A stretch of DNA of 11,472 nucleotides. It comes from JAUUZT01 sp964654015 (GTDB taxonomy: Bacteria; Chloroflexota; Dehalococcoidia; GIF9; AB-539-J10). The notes beneath the pieces were generated by a model. It was not told the DNA's origin. It was given only the letters and a program-made list of their open reading frames with translations, and made no database searches. The position numbers were made by a program, and so were the translations under genes. How positions within the stretch are numbered: position 1 is the stretch's first letter; each line of letters begins with the position of its first letter. Below are positions 1 to 5,208 of the stretch, piece by piece. The DNA lies in assembly GCA_964654015.1 (NCBI GenBank), contig CAZZHQ010000080.1:1-11472 (forward strand), given 5' to 3'.

Positions 1-2
1 GT

Positions 3-104
3 TCACAAAGCCGGTGAAATAATACCGGAAATCATAAAACCTGTCACTGAAAGGGGATGGCGATTGCCGCCACGCTGCCTGGTTATCTTTAGTTCATCTA
101 CCAT
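3..104 (-). CDS. Possible 33-aa peptide at left edge
   Basis: A very short reading frame starts at an ATG that overlaps the end of the preceding 42-aa frame by 11 bases and stops at a TGA three bases from the window edge. The upstream sequence on the minus strand (GGAAAGAGAA) offers a weak purine-rich ribosome site. The predicted peptide has a basic first half (TRQRGGNRH) and a hydrophobic second half (VTGFMISGIISPAL), so it could be a short membrane-associated peptide. I recognise no family. Its small size and weak signals mean it could be chance. Confidence 0.25.
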   Translation of the reverse strand: MVDELKITRQRGGNRHPLSVTGFMISGIISPAL

Positions 105-222
105 TTCTCTTTCCTTTCAGCCTCAGTCTCTCTGCTACCTTGAGACTCTGCTTTAGGACTTGCTTTCTCAGTTTCTCCGTTGCTTCTTTTGACAGATGGA
201 TTGGTTTTATTAAATAGCCCAT
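94..222 (-). CDS. Small basic protein, 42 aa, coupled to peptide deformylase
   Basis: This 42-codon frame begins MGYLIKPIHLSKEATEKLRK and ends in a Lys/Arg-rich tail (LRLKGKRNGR). Its ATG overlaps the deformylase stop codon as TAATG, a classic arrangement for translational coupling, which is the main reason to believe it. Most of the chain (about residues 10-36) reads as one amphipathic, strongly basic helix, so nucleic-acid or ribosome contact is conceivable, but that is a guess. No family is recognised. It would be the last or second-last gene of the first minus-strand block. Confidence 0.45.
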   Translation of the reverse strand: MGYLIKPIHLSKEATEKLRKQVLKQSLKVAERLRLKGKRNGR

Positions 223-686
223 TAGTCCATTCTCCCTATCTCGTCTATTAGAATACCGTCGAGGTGATTGAGCTCGTGCTCGAGCTCCTGAGCAGTTAGT
301 CCTCTGCCCTTGAAGGTGCGTTGCTCGCCATCGAGGTTCAGTCCTTTGAGTTTGACAATCTTGTGCCTCTGGACGGAGAACACCTTGCCAGGGATGCTGA
401 GACAGCTCTCATTCAATATGACTTTACCTTTAGTGTAGACGAGCTCTGGATTGATTACTACCACACAGTCAGGTGCGTCAGAGAAGGGATTAGGGCGATA
501 AACGAACATTCGCACCAGTTTGCCTATCTGGGGTGCAGCAATACCGATGGGTATAAGACCGTGATACTCCTCACCCATCATCTCTATCAGTGTCTCAGCG
601 ATAGCCTTGACCTTAGCGCCTATCTTCTCAATGGGCTGGCTTTTTAGCCTGAGGGTTCTATTCGGGACTGCCAGTAGCTTTGACAT
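222..686 (-). CDS. def: Peptide deformylase, short phage-like form
   Basis: Peptide deformylase removes the formyl group from the N-terminal methionine of nascent proteins at the ribosome exit. All three family motifs are visible in the 154-aa product: motif 1 PIGIAAPQIG (Gln53), motif 2 ESCLS (metal ligand Cys95), and motif 3 HELNH (His137 and His141 bind metal, Glu138 is catalytic). Motif 2 has Ser where Gly is usual (EGCLS), and motif 3 has Asn where Asp is common (HExDH). The chain ends soon after motif 3, so it lacks the C-terminal helix of most host enzymes, as in many phage deformylases. I chose the ATG at 686 because AAGGAG lies 7 bases upstream; a longer frame runs back into the recombinase gene. 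It overlaps the recombinase by 29 bases and so is probably co-transcribed with it. Confidence 0.9.
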   Translation of the reverse strand: MSKLLAVPNRTLRLKSQPIEKIGAKVKAIAETLIEMMGEEYHGLIPIGIAAPQIGKLVRMFVYRPNPFSDAPDCVVVINPELVYTKGKVILNESCLSIPGKVFSVQRHKIVKLKGLNLDGEQRTFKGRGLTAQELEHELNHLDGILIDEIGRMD

Positions 687-1317
687 TCTTCTTCTCCTTC
701 CACAGCTCATCATACCACTTCCGCTGCTCCTCATCATTGAACTGGACATAGCCGGCAGTGGTGGCCACTGAAGCATGCCCCAGTTGTTGCTGGAGCCGGA
801 TAAGGTCACCATAGTTGCCTTTGGTTACCCTGACACTGTGGACTGCCAGGCTGTGTCTCAGGTGATGAGGGTGTGGGTGTCTGTTTTTGGATACCAGGGC
901 ATCACCAACCTCAGTTATGCCGATTCTCTCAGCTGCCTGTCTCACTACCAGGTAAGCCATCTGTCTTGTTATGTTTATCACAAACTCAGAATTGCCTGGC
1001 CGCTTATCCAGGTATTCGCGGATCTTGGCCAGGGTACCGGTATCAACATCTATCCGCCGCGGCGGATTACCCTTTCGTTTGGCATGTCTGATAATAAGGG
1101 CGTTTTCGCCCCATAGGATTTCCGATACTCTTAACCCGAGTACCGGGCTTCTGTCTTTGCCTGGACGGACCAGCTCCGATACCCTCATCCCAGTTCGCCA
1201 CAGCAATCTTATCAGCAACCGGTCCCTGAGGTTGTCGCAGCCCCTGATCATGGCTTCAATCTGCTCCGGGGTCAGAAACCCACGGAGATCCTTCATCGCC
1301 CTGGCATCTACCGGCAT
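658..1317 (-). CDS. Tyrosine recombinase/integrase, catalytic domain only
   Basis: This is a site-specific recombinase of the tyrosine (lambda integrase/XerD) family, which cuts and rejoins DNA through a 3'-phosphotyrosine. The full catalytic set is visible: Arg45 in TGMRVSEL, Lys80 in the HAKRKG beta-hairpin, His151 and Arg154 in PHHLRHS, His181 in LGHASVATT, and the nucleophile Tyr190. At 219 aa it is shorter than typical members (about 300-400 aa): the chain begins almost directly at the catalytic domain (LTPEQIEAMI), with no N-terminal core-binding helical domain. A strong AGGAGG sits 9 bases before the ATG, so this start looks genuine. It might act in integration, in resolution of genome multimers, or in inversion; no attachment site was found beside it. 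It follows the zinc-ribbon gene by three bases and precedes deformylase. Confidence 0.92.
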   Translation of the reverse strand: MPVDARAMKDLRGFLTPEQIEAMIRGCDNLRDRLLIRLLWRTGMRVSELVRPGKDRSPVLGLRVSEILWGENALIIRHAKRKGNPPRRIDVDTGTLAKIREYLDKRPGNSEFVINITRQMAYLVVRQAAERIGITEVGDALVSKNRHPHPHHLRHSLAVHSVRVTKGNYGDLIRLQQQLGHASVATTAGYVQFNDEEQRKWYDELWKEKKNVKATGSPE

Positions 1318-1320
1318 TAC

Positions 1321-1506
1321 TTAAGGCCTCCTTCCAATGTAGGAATCCCCCCCGCAGTTCAAGCATCTCACCTTTTTCATTAGGGGATCGTAGTAGTCAG
1401 GTGGTTTCCATGGCAGCTCGCGATATCCATGAGCTCCACAGGAGGGGCATCTGCTATTATCCCTCGAGGGAACTACTTTTTTGACTTCTTCAAGCTTTAT
1501 TTGCAT
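1321..1506 (-). CDS. Small zinc-ribbon protein, 61 aa
   Basis: The 61-aa product carries two CxxC knuckles, CPSC (Cys20, Cys23) and CLNC (Cys48, Cys51), separated by 24 residues, which fits a single zinc ribbon. The N-terminus is basic and helical (KLEEVKKVV) and the C-terminus ends in Gly/Arg residues. Zinc ribbons of this size bind nucleic acid or protein, but nothing narrows the role. The start overlaps the previous gene by 17 bases; the ribosome site is modest (GAGAG about 9 bases upstream). The stop lies three bases ahead of the recombinase start, with the recombinase AGGAGG inside the end of this gene, so the two are likely translated from one message. Confidence 0.75.
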   Translation of the reverse strand: MQIKLEEVKKVVPSRDNSRCPSCGAHGYRELPWKPPDYYDPLMKKVRCLNCGGDSYIGRRP

Positions 1507-1747
1507 TTAAGTATCTCTCGTAAGCGACTCCCAGTCTGAATCCAATGTAGGCTACTATCAGAGAACCATTCTTCTCACTTGCGTGTTTTAGTACCCGGTC
1601 AACGAATTGTCCCAAACTCCCACTGGGATACTCTACCTCTCGGGTAACCTTAATGAGCTCCTCAGTCAGTTTTAGCCAAAAAGGAGAGTCCGCGTCCTGG
1701 GAGTGTTCCCGGAGTATTTCCTCTACTTGTTCTTGCCATTTTTCCAT
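1490..1747 (-). CDS. Unrecognised helical protein, 85 aa
   Basis: The product is 85 aa, mostly helical in appearance. The acidic N-terminal half (EKWQEQVEEILREHS) is followed by an amphipathic region with a loop at EYPSGSLGQF and a mildly hydrophobic C-terminal helix (SLIVAYIGFRLGVAYERYL). There is no signal peptide or Cys. AAGGAG five bases before the ATG strongly supports this start, and the gene overlaps the end of the nuclease-like gene by 25 bases and the zinc-ribbon gene by 17. I do not recognise a family. The last helix, with FRLG, loosely resembles the end of the small protein encoded at 8889-9128 (FRTGIALGLRL), but that is only a visual likeness. Confidence 0.7.
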   Translation of the reverse strand: MEKWQEQVEEILREHSQDADSPFWLKLTEELIKVTREVEYPSGSLGQFVDRVLKHASEKNGSLIVAYIGFRLGVAYERYLNANKA

Positions 1748-2547
1748 TGCTTCTCCTTGGTTTCCAGTTTATTTGCTATTTCCCGAAGCTGGGAGGGAGT
1801 TCCGTTAACGAAGAACCTACCCCCCTGGAATAATCTATCTACTATAGATGCCAGAGAAACCGCCTCTGGAGAATATCGCCGCTGGGCTATTAAGGCATCT
1901 ATATCGTACCGTAGTCCCATCAATGCTTCTCCAAGGCTCCCATATTGCCGGCCGAGGATCTCCCCAACCTCATCTTTCAATTTATTTGCCTGTTCGATTA
2001 ATTCAGTAGCATTGCCTAAGTCTTGGGCTACTTTGATACCAAATTGATAACTGGCTTCCTTTAGCCCCTTATACTCAAGGTTCTTCAGGCGATCGTATTG
2101 CTTCCATTGCACCAGGCGGTCTTCATAGCCGCGCATGAGGAGCTTTAACAGCAGCTCTACATCAGGAGTATGTTCCCTCCTGGGCGCAGCCTTGACGACT
2201 CGCCATCCATGGTCACCGCGGACCGTGAGCCCGGTACCCTCAGGGATATCCTGTTTTGTAATTAGTCCTTTCGGCACCGCAAAGTATAGCTGGCAGCAGT
2301 GCTCAAAGTATGCCCGGTATTTCCCCTTGTTGATATCAGCGTTGAAGTCAGAGCGCGATACCTTCACCTCATATATAGTGAAGCTCGGGCTAACGAAACT
2401 CTTACGGGCGGCCAATACATCTGCCCTAGGGGTATGGCCAGAATCCCACATCACAGAGCCCAAAGGAACTTGAACCCAGGTTAACCATTGAGCCTGATCC
2501 TTACTCTCTGCCAGGTCTTCAGCTAATGCTTTGCCAGTCCATTTCAT
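1723..2547 (-). CDS. PD-(D/E)XK-like putative endonuclease (MmcB-like N-terminal domain)
   Basis: The N-terminal half matches, as far as I can recall it, the MmcB-type DNA-repair nuclease pattern of the PD-(D/E)XK superfamily: RADVLA supplies Asp43, EVKVSRSDF supplies Glu60 and Lys62, and a Tyr-rich stretch (KYRAYFEHCCQLYFAVP) leads into a hydrophobic strand and proline. These would form the metal-binding site of a nuclease or a related end-binding protein. The C-terminal half (from about residue 130) is long, helical and partly coiled-coil, and I cannot assign it. I chose the ATG at 2547 because GAGGGA lies just ahead; an upstream TTG at 2574 adds nine residues but has no ribosome site. It is the first gene of the block, about 55 bases downstream of a predicted promoter start. 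A role in repair or host DNA degradation is inferred. Confidence 0.7.
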   Translation of the reverse strand: MKWTGKALAEDLAESKDQAQWLTWVQVPLGSVMWDSGHTPRADVLAARKSFVSPSFTIYEVKVSRSDFNADINKGKYRAYFEHCCQLYFAVPKGLITKQDIPEGTGLTVRGDHGWRVVKAAPRREHTPDVELLLKLLMRGYEDRLVQWKQYDRLKNLEYKGLKEASYQFGIKVAQDLGNATELIEQANKLKDEVGEILGRQYGSLGEALMGLRYDIDALIAQRRYSPEAVSLASIVDRLFQGGRFFVNGTPSQLREIANKLETKEKQWKNGKNK

Positions 2548-2567
2548 GCTTCCCTCACTATCCGGGG

Positions 2568-2596
2568 TTGACAAACTTGACCGAAAGGGTTAAAGT
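2568..2596 (+). promoter_or_regulatory. Possible plus-strand promoter, TTGACA-17-TAAAGT
   Basis: A perfect -35 box TTGACA (2568-2573) is followed after 17 bases by TAAAGT (2591-2596, four of six matches). The first ten bases, TTGACAAACT, recur at the plus-strand promoter at 5914. It overlaps the initiation region of the divergent minus-strand promoter, so the two could interfere with each other. Confidence 0.4.
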
Positions 2597-2606
2597 CTAT
2601 ATTGTA

Positions 2607-2635
2607 ACCATAGCATACTGGGGACCGGATGTCAA
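2607..2635 (-). promoter_or_regulatory. Sigma70-type promoter for first minus-strand block
   Basis: On the minus strand, TTGACA (2630-2635) is followed after 17 bases by TATGGT (2607-2612), with a second TACAAT hexamer a few bases further on. Transcription would start near 2600 and run into the nuclease-like gene. A run of nine C residues (plus-strand 2636-2644) lies directly upstream of the -35 box. Confidence 0.6.
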
Positions 2636-2658
2636 CCCCCCCCCAAGATGTGGTAAAG

Positions 2659-2667
2659 TGGTATAAT
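2659..2667 (+). promoter_or_regulatory. Extended -10 promoter for second block
   Basis: TGGTATAAT is a perfect extended -10 element (TGn plus TATAAT at 2662-2667). No -35 box lies 16-18 bases upstream, where there is a C run, but extended -10 promoters do not need one. Transcription would start near 2674, about 23 bases before the ATG at 2697. Confidence 0.55.
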
Positions 2668-2696
2668 TGAGAAATGGACTCGGAGAAGGGGGTGAA

Positions 2697-3038
2697 ATGA
2701 TGCCAGGTCTTTTAAGGCTTAGTATTAAAGAGGCTAACGACCTTGCCGCCGAAATAGACCGTCACGGAGGCAACACTGACAGCCTGAGAGCTGCCATTAA
2801 AGATGTGAACAACCCTGGGAACAGTCGCTCTTCTATACCGGCTACGAAGCCTAGTGATGAGGAATATCTGGCGGAAAAGCGTGCCCAAACCGAAGTTGAG
2901 CATGGCACGGACCTCGAGTGCATGATTTGCCACGATAAATTTGACCACCTGCTCAGCGGCACCTGTGAAGTTTGCTTTAGGGAATGGATGCTGAGCACAA
3001 GACCGAAGGACTGGAAACTTTTGAAGAAATTACTTTAA
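2697..3038 (+). CDS. Small protein with C-terminal zinc ribbon, 113 aa
   Basis: The 113-aa product has a helical N-terminal part (RLSIKEANDLAAEIDRHG), a polar linker, and a C-terminal CxxC pair, CMIC (Cys75, Cys78) and CEVC (Cys90, Cys93), spaced like a compact zinc ribbon. It ends in a basic helix rich in Trp and Lys. No family is recognised, and a regulatory or nucleic-acid-binding role is only a possibility. I chose the ATG at 2697, which follows the purine-rich GGAGAAGGGGGTG. A TTG at 2667 would give ten more residues but overlaps the -10 element, so it is unlikely. The next gene follows after nine bases. Confidence 0.7.
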   Translation: MMPGLLRLSIKEANDLAAEIDRHGGNTDSLRAAIKDVNNPGNSRSSIPATKPSDEEYLAEKRAQTEVEHGTDLECMICHDKFDHLLSGTCEVCFREWMLSTRPKDWKLLKKLL

Positions 3039-3047
3039 GGAGAAGTT

Positions 3048-3278
3048 ATGGAGATTTACGTTCAAGCTACTATTGGTGTTTGTTCTGAATTTAGGTCTGC
3101 CCCGGATGCTGAGAAGACGGAGGTATCCGTGGTGATCGCCCCTCTTAAAGTCGCCTCAGAGGATGAGTCGAAGCTCAGGCTAGTCTCTGGTTGTAATCTG
3201 TGGCAATCCTGCCAAAACAGTGACTGCTGGTATAGTATTGGCGCAAGAGAAAAGAAAAAGGCACGACCAGGAAAGTGA
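3048..3278 (+). CDS. Small protein with Cys cluster, 76 aa
   Basis: A clear AAGGAG lies seven bases before the ATG, directly after the previous stop. The 76-aa product starts with beta-like sequence (MEIYVQATIGVC), contains a charged middle, and then a Cys cluster GCNLWQSCQNSDCWYS (Cys49, Cys55, Cys60, plus Cys12 near the start) before a basic tail (KKKARPGK). Four cysteines could bind one zinc or iron site, but the spacing does not match a ribbon I know. The stop codon lies inside the loop of the downstream terminator hairpin. Function is unknown. Confidence 0.65.
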   Translation: MEIYVQATIGVCSEFRSAPDAEKTEVSVVIAPLKVASEDESKLRLVSGCNLWQSCQNSDCWYSIGAREKKKARPGK

Positions 3279-3286
3279 GTCGTGCC
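3260..3286. terminator. Bidirectional intrinsic terminator between converging blocks
   Basis: GGCACGAC (3260-3267) pairs perfectly with GTCGTGCC (3279-3286) around an 11-base loop. On the minus strand the hairpin is followed by TTTTTCTTTTC, giving a textbook terminator 32 bases after the stop of the gene at 3318. On the plus strand it is followed by only TCTCTAA, so it is weaker in that direction, and it overlaps the end of the gene at 3048. Confidence 0.8.
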
Positions 3287-3317
3287 TCTCTAATCAGTGG
3301 AGAGCTAAACTATGCCT

Positions 3318-3536
3318 CTACTTGGCGCAAGAACGAACCGCGCTGGTAAAGGCTGCTTGAATCCTCTTATCTTGCTGTCCGCCCGTTCCGACTGGAGGTG
3401 TGGAATACTTTTTGCCCCTCAGCTGGCCCCCAATGCAAGCATTGAAAGCACTCGGCCTGTGGGCAGGAATCCCCACCATTCGCCGGAGAGTGCGGATCGG
3501 TAGCCCCGCTACCTGAGCCATTCTAATCTTACCCAT
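3318..3536 (-). CDS. Unrecognised basic protein, 72 aa
   Basis: The 72-aa product is basic and begins MGKIRMAQVAGLPIRTLRRM. It then has a Gly/Pro-rich middle (GIPAHRPSAF, then NACIGGQLRGKKYSTPPVG) and ends in a helix with RIQAAFTSAVRSCAK. The pattern of a short helix, GGQLRGK, a flexible PPVGTGG stretch and a closing amphipathic helix looks like a folded small protein rather than noise, but I cannot name it. AAGGAGG lies about 11 bases upstream and overlaps the stop of the preceding gene. It is the last gene of the third block and is followed by a strong terminator, which supports its being transcribed. A plus-strand frame over the same bases looks like a shadow. Confidence 0.65.
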   Translation of the reverse strand: MGKIRMAQVAGLPIRTLRRMVGIPAHRPSAFNACIGGQLRGKKYSTPPVGTGGQQDKRIQAAFTSAVRSCAK

Positions 3537-3552
3537 CGTGTTGTGACCCTCC

Positions 3553-3918
3553 TTATGAGTTTTCTTCTGCTGTTGCTGCTGACTCTTCAGTTACCTCTTC
3601 AGGATTGAAGGACTGAGTTGCGTTATCAAAGTCCTTCAATCTTTCCCGTAAAGGCTCCTCCACTACGGCTTTGATTATATCAAATTGTTTGCAGAGTGTC
3701 AAGGGCATGTCCGGGTTCTCGTCATTGGTGCCTATTTTCTCAATAACTGCGGCTAAGTCTGGATGGCCCTTCTCGTTGAGTTCATTAAAATACCACTGTG
3801 CTATAACACCTAGCCGGCATGGTCGACAGAATTTTGGGTCATCCTTGTGGGGATCGTCCTCACGTATCCACTCCTCCATGGTTAAAATAGGACCTTGCTG
3901 TTCCTTTTCTTCAGTCAT
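3553..3918 (-). CDS. CxPCxLG-motif acidic protein, 121 aa
   Basis: The 121-aa product is acidic at both ends and contains CRPCRLG (Cys31, Cys34) followed by a helix (VIAQWYFNELNEKGHPDLAA). A second helical part (PLTLCKQFDIIKAVVEEP, then LRERLKDFDN) and a disordered Glu-rich tail (EEVTEESAATAEENS) follow. The same CxPCxLG motif with a trailing helix appears in the first protein of this block (CVPCALG, gene at 5176), so the two may be distant relatives or bind the same ligand. The start is supported by GGAGAG about 6 bases upstream and by an ATGA overlap with the preceding gene. Function is unknown; a virion-associated role is possible but not shown. Confidence 0.7.
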   Translation of the reverse strand: MTEEKEQQGPILTMEEWIREDDPHKDDPKFCRPCRLGVIAQWYFNELNEKGHPDLAAVIEKIGTNDENPDMPLTLCKQFDIIKAVVEEPLRERLKDFDNATQSFNPEEVTEESAATAEENS

Positions 3919-4136
3919 AACTCTCTCCGTGCTACTGTGCTAGCTACAAGCTGTATTACGAGCTCGTTAATACGGGTGCCCGGTGTTAGCATTTTCTCTA
4001 CCGAGAAACTGATAAGAGGGCTGGGCGTCTCTCCACCAAGAGCTAGGGTTAAAGACTCAGCAGCTTTATCTTTTTCACCAGCCTTCAGGGATTCTACGGC
4101 TGCCAGGTATTGTCTGATTGGTTCTGGGTTTGGCAT
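3915..4136 (-). CDS. Unrecognised helical protein, 73 aa
   Basis: The 73-aa product starts with a helical hairpin-like segment (PIRQYLAAVESLKAG, then EKDKAAESLTLALGG), reminiscent of a single TPR-like pair, followed by a Pro/Ser loop and a C-terminal helix (RINELVIQLVASTVARREL). It has no Cys and no signal peptide. Its stop overlaps the next start as ATGA, a coupling arrangement that supports it. The ribosome site before the ATG is weak (TAAGAG), and 36 bases separate it from the preceding gene. No family is recognised. Confidence 0.6.
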   Translation of the reverse strand: MPNPEPIRQYLAAVESLKAGEKDKAAESLTLALGGETPSPLISFSVEKMLTPGTRINELVIQLVASTVARREL

Positions 4137-4172
4137 TCAATTTGCTCTTAGATGTTTCTTCTTTGTCAAGTT

Positions 4173-4553
4173 TTAGCGAAGACGGGGATGAAGCACTGTG
4201 AGAAGCGGAGTCAAGCCACCTTCCCAAGATGATTTCCCCTTTGTTGCTGTTAGGATAATATCTTTTAGCTCCCCCTCTGTTATTAGGCCTAGTTCCTCGC
4301 GCACTACTCCGTAAAGGATATCGAGTTCATCTCTGGTTAGAGCTACTAATAGTCGTTTCTCTGATGCTTGTTCCCTATTCGGCCTATAGGTGGCTTCTAT
4401 CGACTTGCCTTCTGCGTTGAAATACATTCCCTTGGCTGTTTTCTCTCCTAGCTTTGATACTCTCTCATTCTCTTTATCAAAAGCCTCTTGAGAGATTATT
4501 TCACCTCGTTTGAAGGTGGTTTTACCCGGGTCCACAATAGTTATATGGTTCAT
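4173..4553 (-). CDS. 126-aa protein whose N-terminus resembles an RNA polymerase beta-prime segment
   Basis: The first 40 residues contain VDPGKTTFKRGEII, then FDKENERV and GEKTAKG. This order (DPGxT, then GxxV/I, then F..EN..V, then a Gly/Ala turn) is close, from memory, to the segment of bacterial RNA polymerase beta-prime just before its conserved LLGITKASL motif. The rest differs: a positively charged linker, a helical stretch (ALTRDELDILYGVVREELG, then ITEGELKDII), and a C-terminus ending LLTVLHPRLR. It could be a phage protein that mimics part of the polymerase, or the likeness could be a common beta-barrel pattern. AGGAGG, lying inside the last codons of the upstream gene, supports the start. 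It sits directly behind the half-ferritin gene. Confidence 0.65.
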   Translation of the reverse strand: MNHITIVDPGKTTFKRGEIISQEAFDKENERVSKLGEKTAKGMYFNAEGKSIEATYRPNREQASEKRLLVALTRDELDILYGVVREELGLITEGELKDIILTATKGKSSWEGGLTPLLTVLHPRLR

Positions 4554-4556
4554 TGG

Positions 4557-4589
4557 TTAAACCTCCTCGATGAGCTCCCCGGCTCTCTT
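4557..4589. repeat. 33-bp direct repeat, copy 1 (encodes KRAGELIEEV and stop)
   Basis: This stretch matches 5176-5208 at 31 of 33 positions, differing only at 4561 and 4572. Read on the minus strand it encodes the last ten residues and stop codon of the half-ferritin gene, and it contains the AGGAGG ribosome site for the gene starting at 4553. Confidence 0.9.
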
Positions 4590-5174
4590 TCTGAATTCAC
4601 CGGCGTGAGTCTCCTCCTCAGTAGCTATGTGCTCAAATAGACGTCCTGTTTTCTCATCGCTACTTTGACTTGCCTCTGTTGCCCTTCGTGTGTAGTCCCT
4701 GACTGCCTGTTCCTCTTCATTGATGCTGGTCAACAGGGAACTCACTATTGGCCCATCTCCAGGGTTGCTCCCCCTGGTGATTTGACTGAAAGCTGGGGCA
4801 TAGCACTCAAAGAACTTAGCAGTGTCTTCAGGATACTTCTCCTTGCACTCCCTGGCTGCTTCCCTTATTGACCTTGCCCGGGCGCACCTTCCATCAGGGA
4901 CAATGCTTATCTCAGAGCACCATTCCCTTTCTTCACGGTCGTTCAGGGTCCCGATAGCTCCTTTCGTGGTACACATTCGGTTCTCAGGGGCGTTAGGTCC
5001 AGCGGGATCAATGAGGCAGCAAGCGCAGGGTTCTTTGCGTGTTTCTCTACCGTAGAGAGGAATAGCCCCCTTACCCATCATGGAGCCTATCATTATGTCC
5101 CTGACCCCTACATCCTCCGCGGCTTTCTCTACCACAGCCTCAGCAATACGGTTTACATCTTCGTCTGATAACAT
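4557..5174 (-). CDS. Cys-rich protein with C-terminal half-ferritin-like domain, 205 aa
   Basis: The C-terminal 60 residues look like half of a ferritin or rubrerythrin fold. A helix with SINEEEQAVRDYTRRA (Glu153-155, Tyr161) is followed by a second helix with HIATEEETHAGEF, which carries the ExxH pair (Glu187, His190) used by di-iron proteins; two such halves would have to dimerise to make a full four-helix site. The N-terminal 140 residues hold eight cysteines (50, 52, 53, 68, 86, 97, 110, 124), including a CACC cluster, and resemble nothing I can name. The chain ends in KRAGELIEEV, nearly identical to the end of the upstream protein. Its ribosome site (GAGGAGG) is inside the upstream gene's last codons, one base between stop and start. 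Iron binding or oxidative protection is inferred from the motifs only. Confidence 0.75.
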   Translation of the reverse strand: MLSDEDVNRIAEAVVEKAAEDVGVRDIMIGSMMGKGAIPLYGRETRKEPCACCLIDPAGPNAPENRMCTTKGAIGTLNDREEREWCSEISIVPDGRCARARSIREAARECKEKYPEDTAKFFECYAPAFSQITRGSNPGDGPIVSSLLTSINEEEQAVRDYTRRATEASQSSDEKTGRLFEHIATEEETHAGEFRKRAGELIEEV

Positions 5175-5175
5175 A

Positions 5176-5208
5176 TTAAGCCTCCTCGATTAGCTCCCCG
5201 GCTCTCTT
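5176..5208. repeat. 33-bp direct repeat, copy 2 (encodes KRAGELIEEA and stop)
   Basis: This is the second copy of the repeat at 4557-4589, with 31 of 33 bases identical. It encodes the end of the upstream CxPCxLG protein and supplies the ribosome site of the half-ferritin gene. The two copies begin 619 bp apart. Confidence 0.9.

Noticed and set aside
3238..3332. 11-base direct repeat TTGGCGCAAGA at 3238 and 3322
   Set aside because: It is short and inside coding sequence on both sides, with nothing else to suggest an attachment site or mobile-element end.
3312..3503. 63-aa plus-strand frame
   Set aside because: It overlaps the minus-strand gene at 3318, which has a better ribosome site and is followed by a terminator.
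4141..4169. TTGACA on the minus strand before the gene at 3915
   Set aside because: No acceptable -10 box lies 16-18 bases downstream (AGCAAA there).
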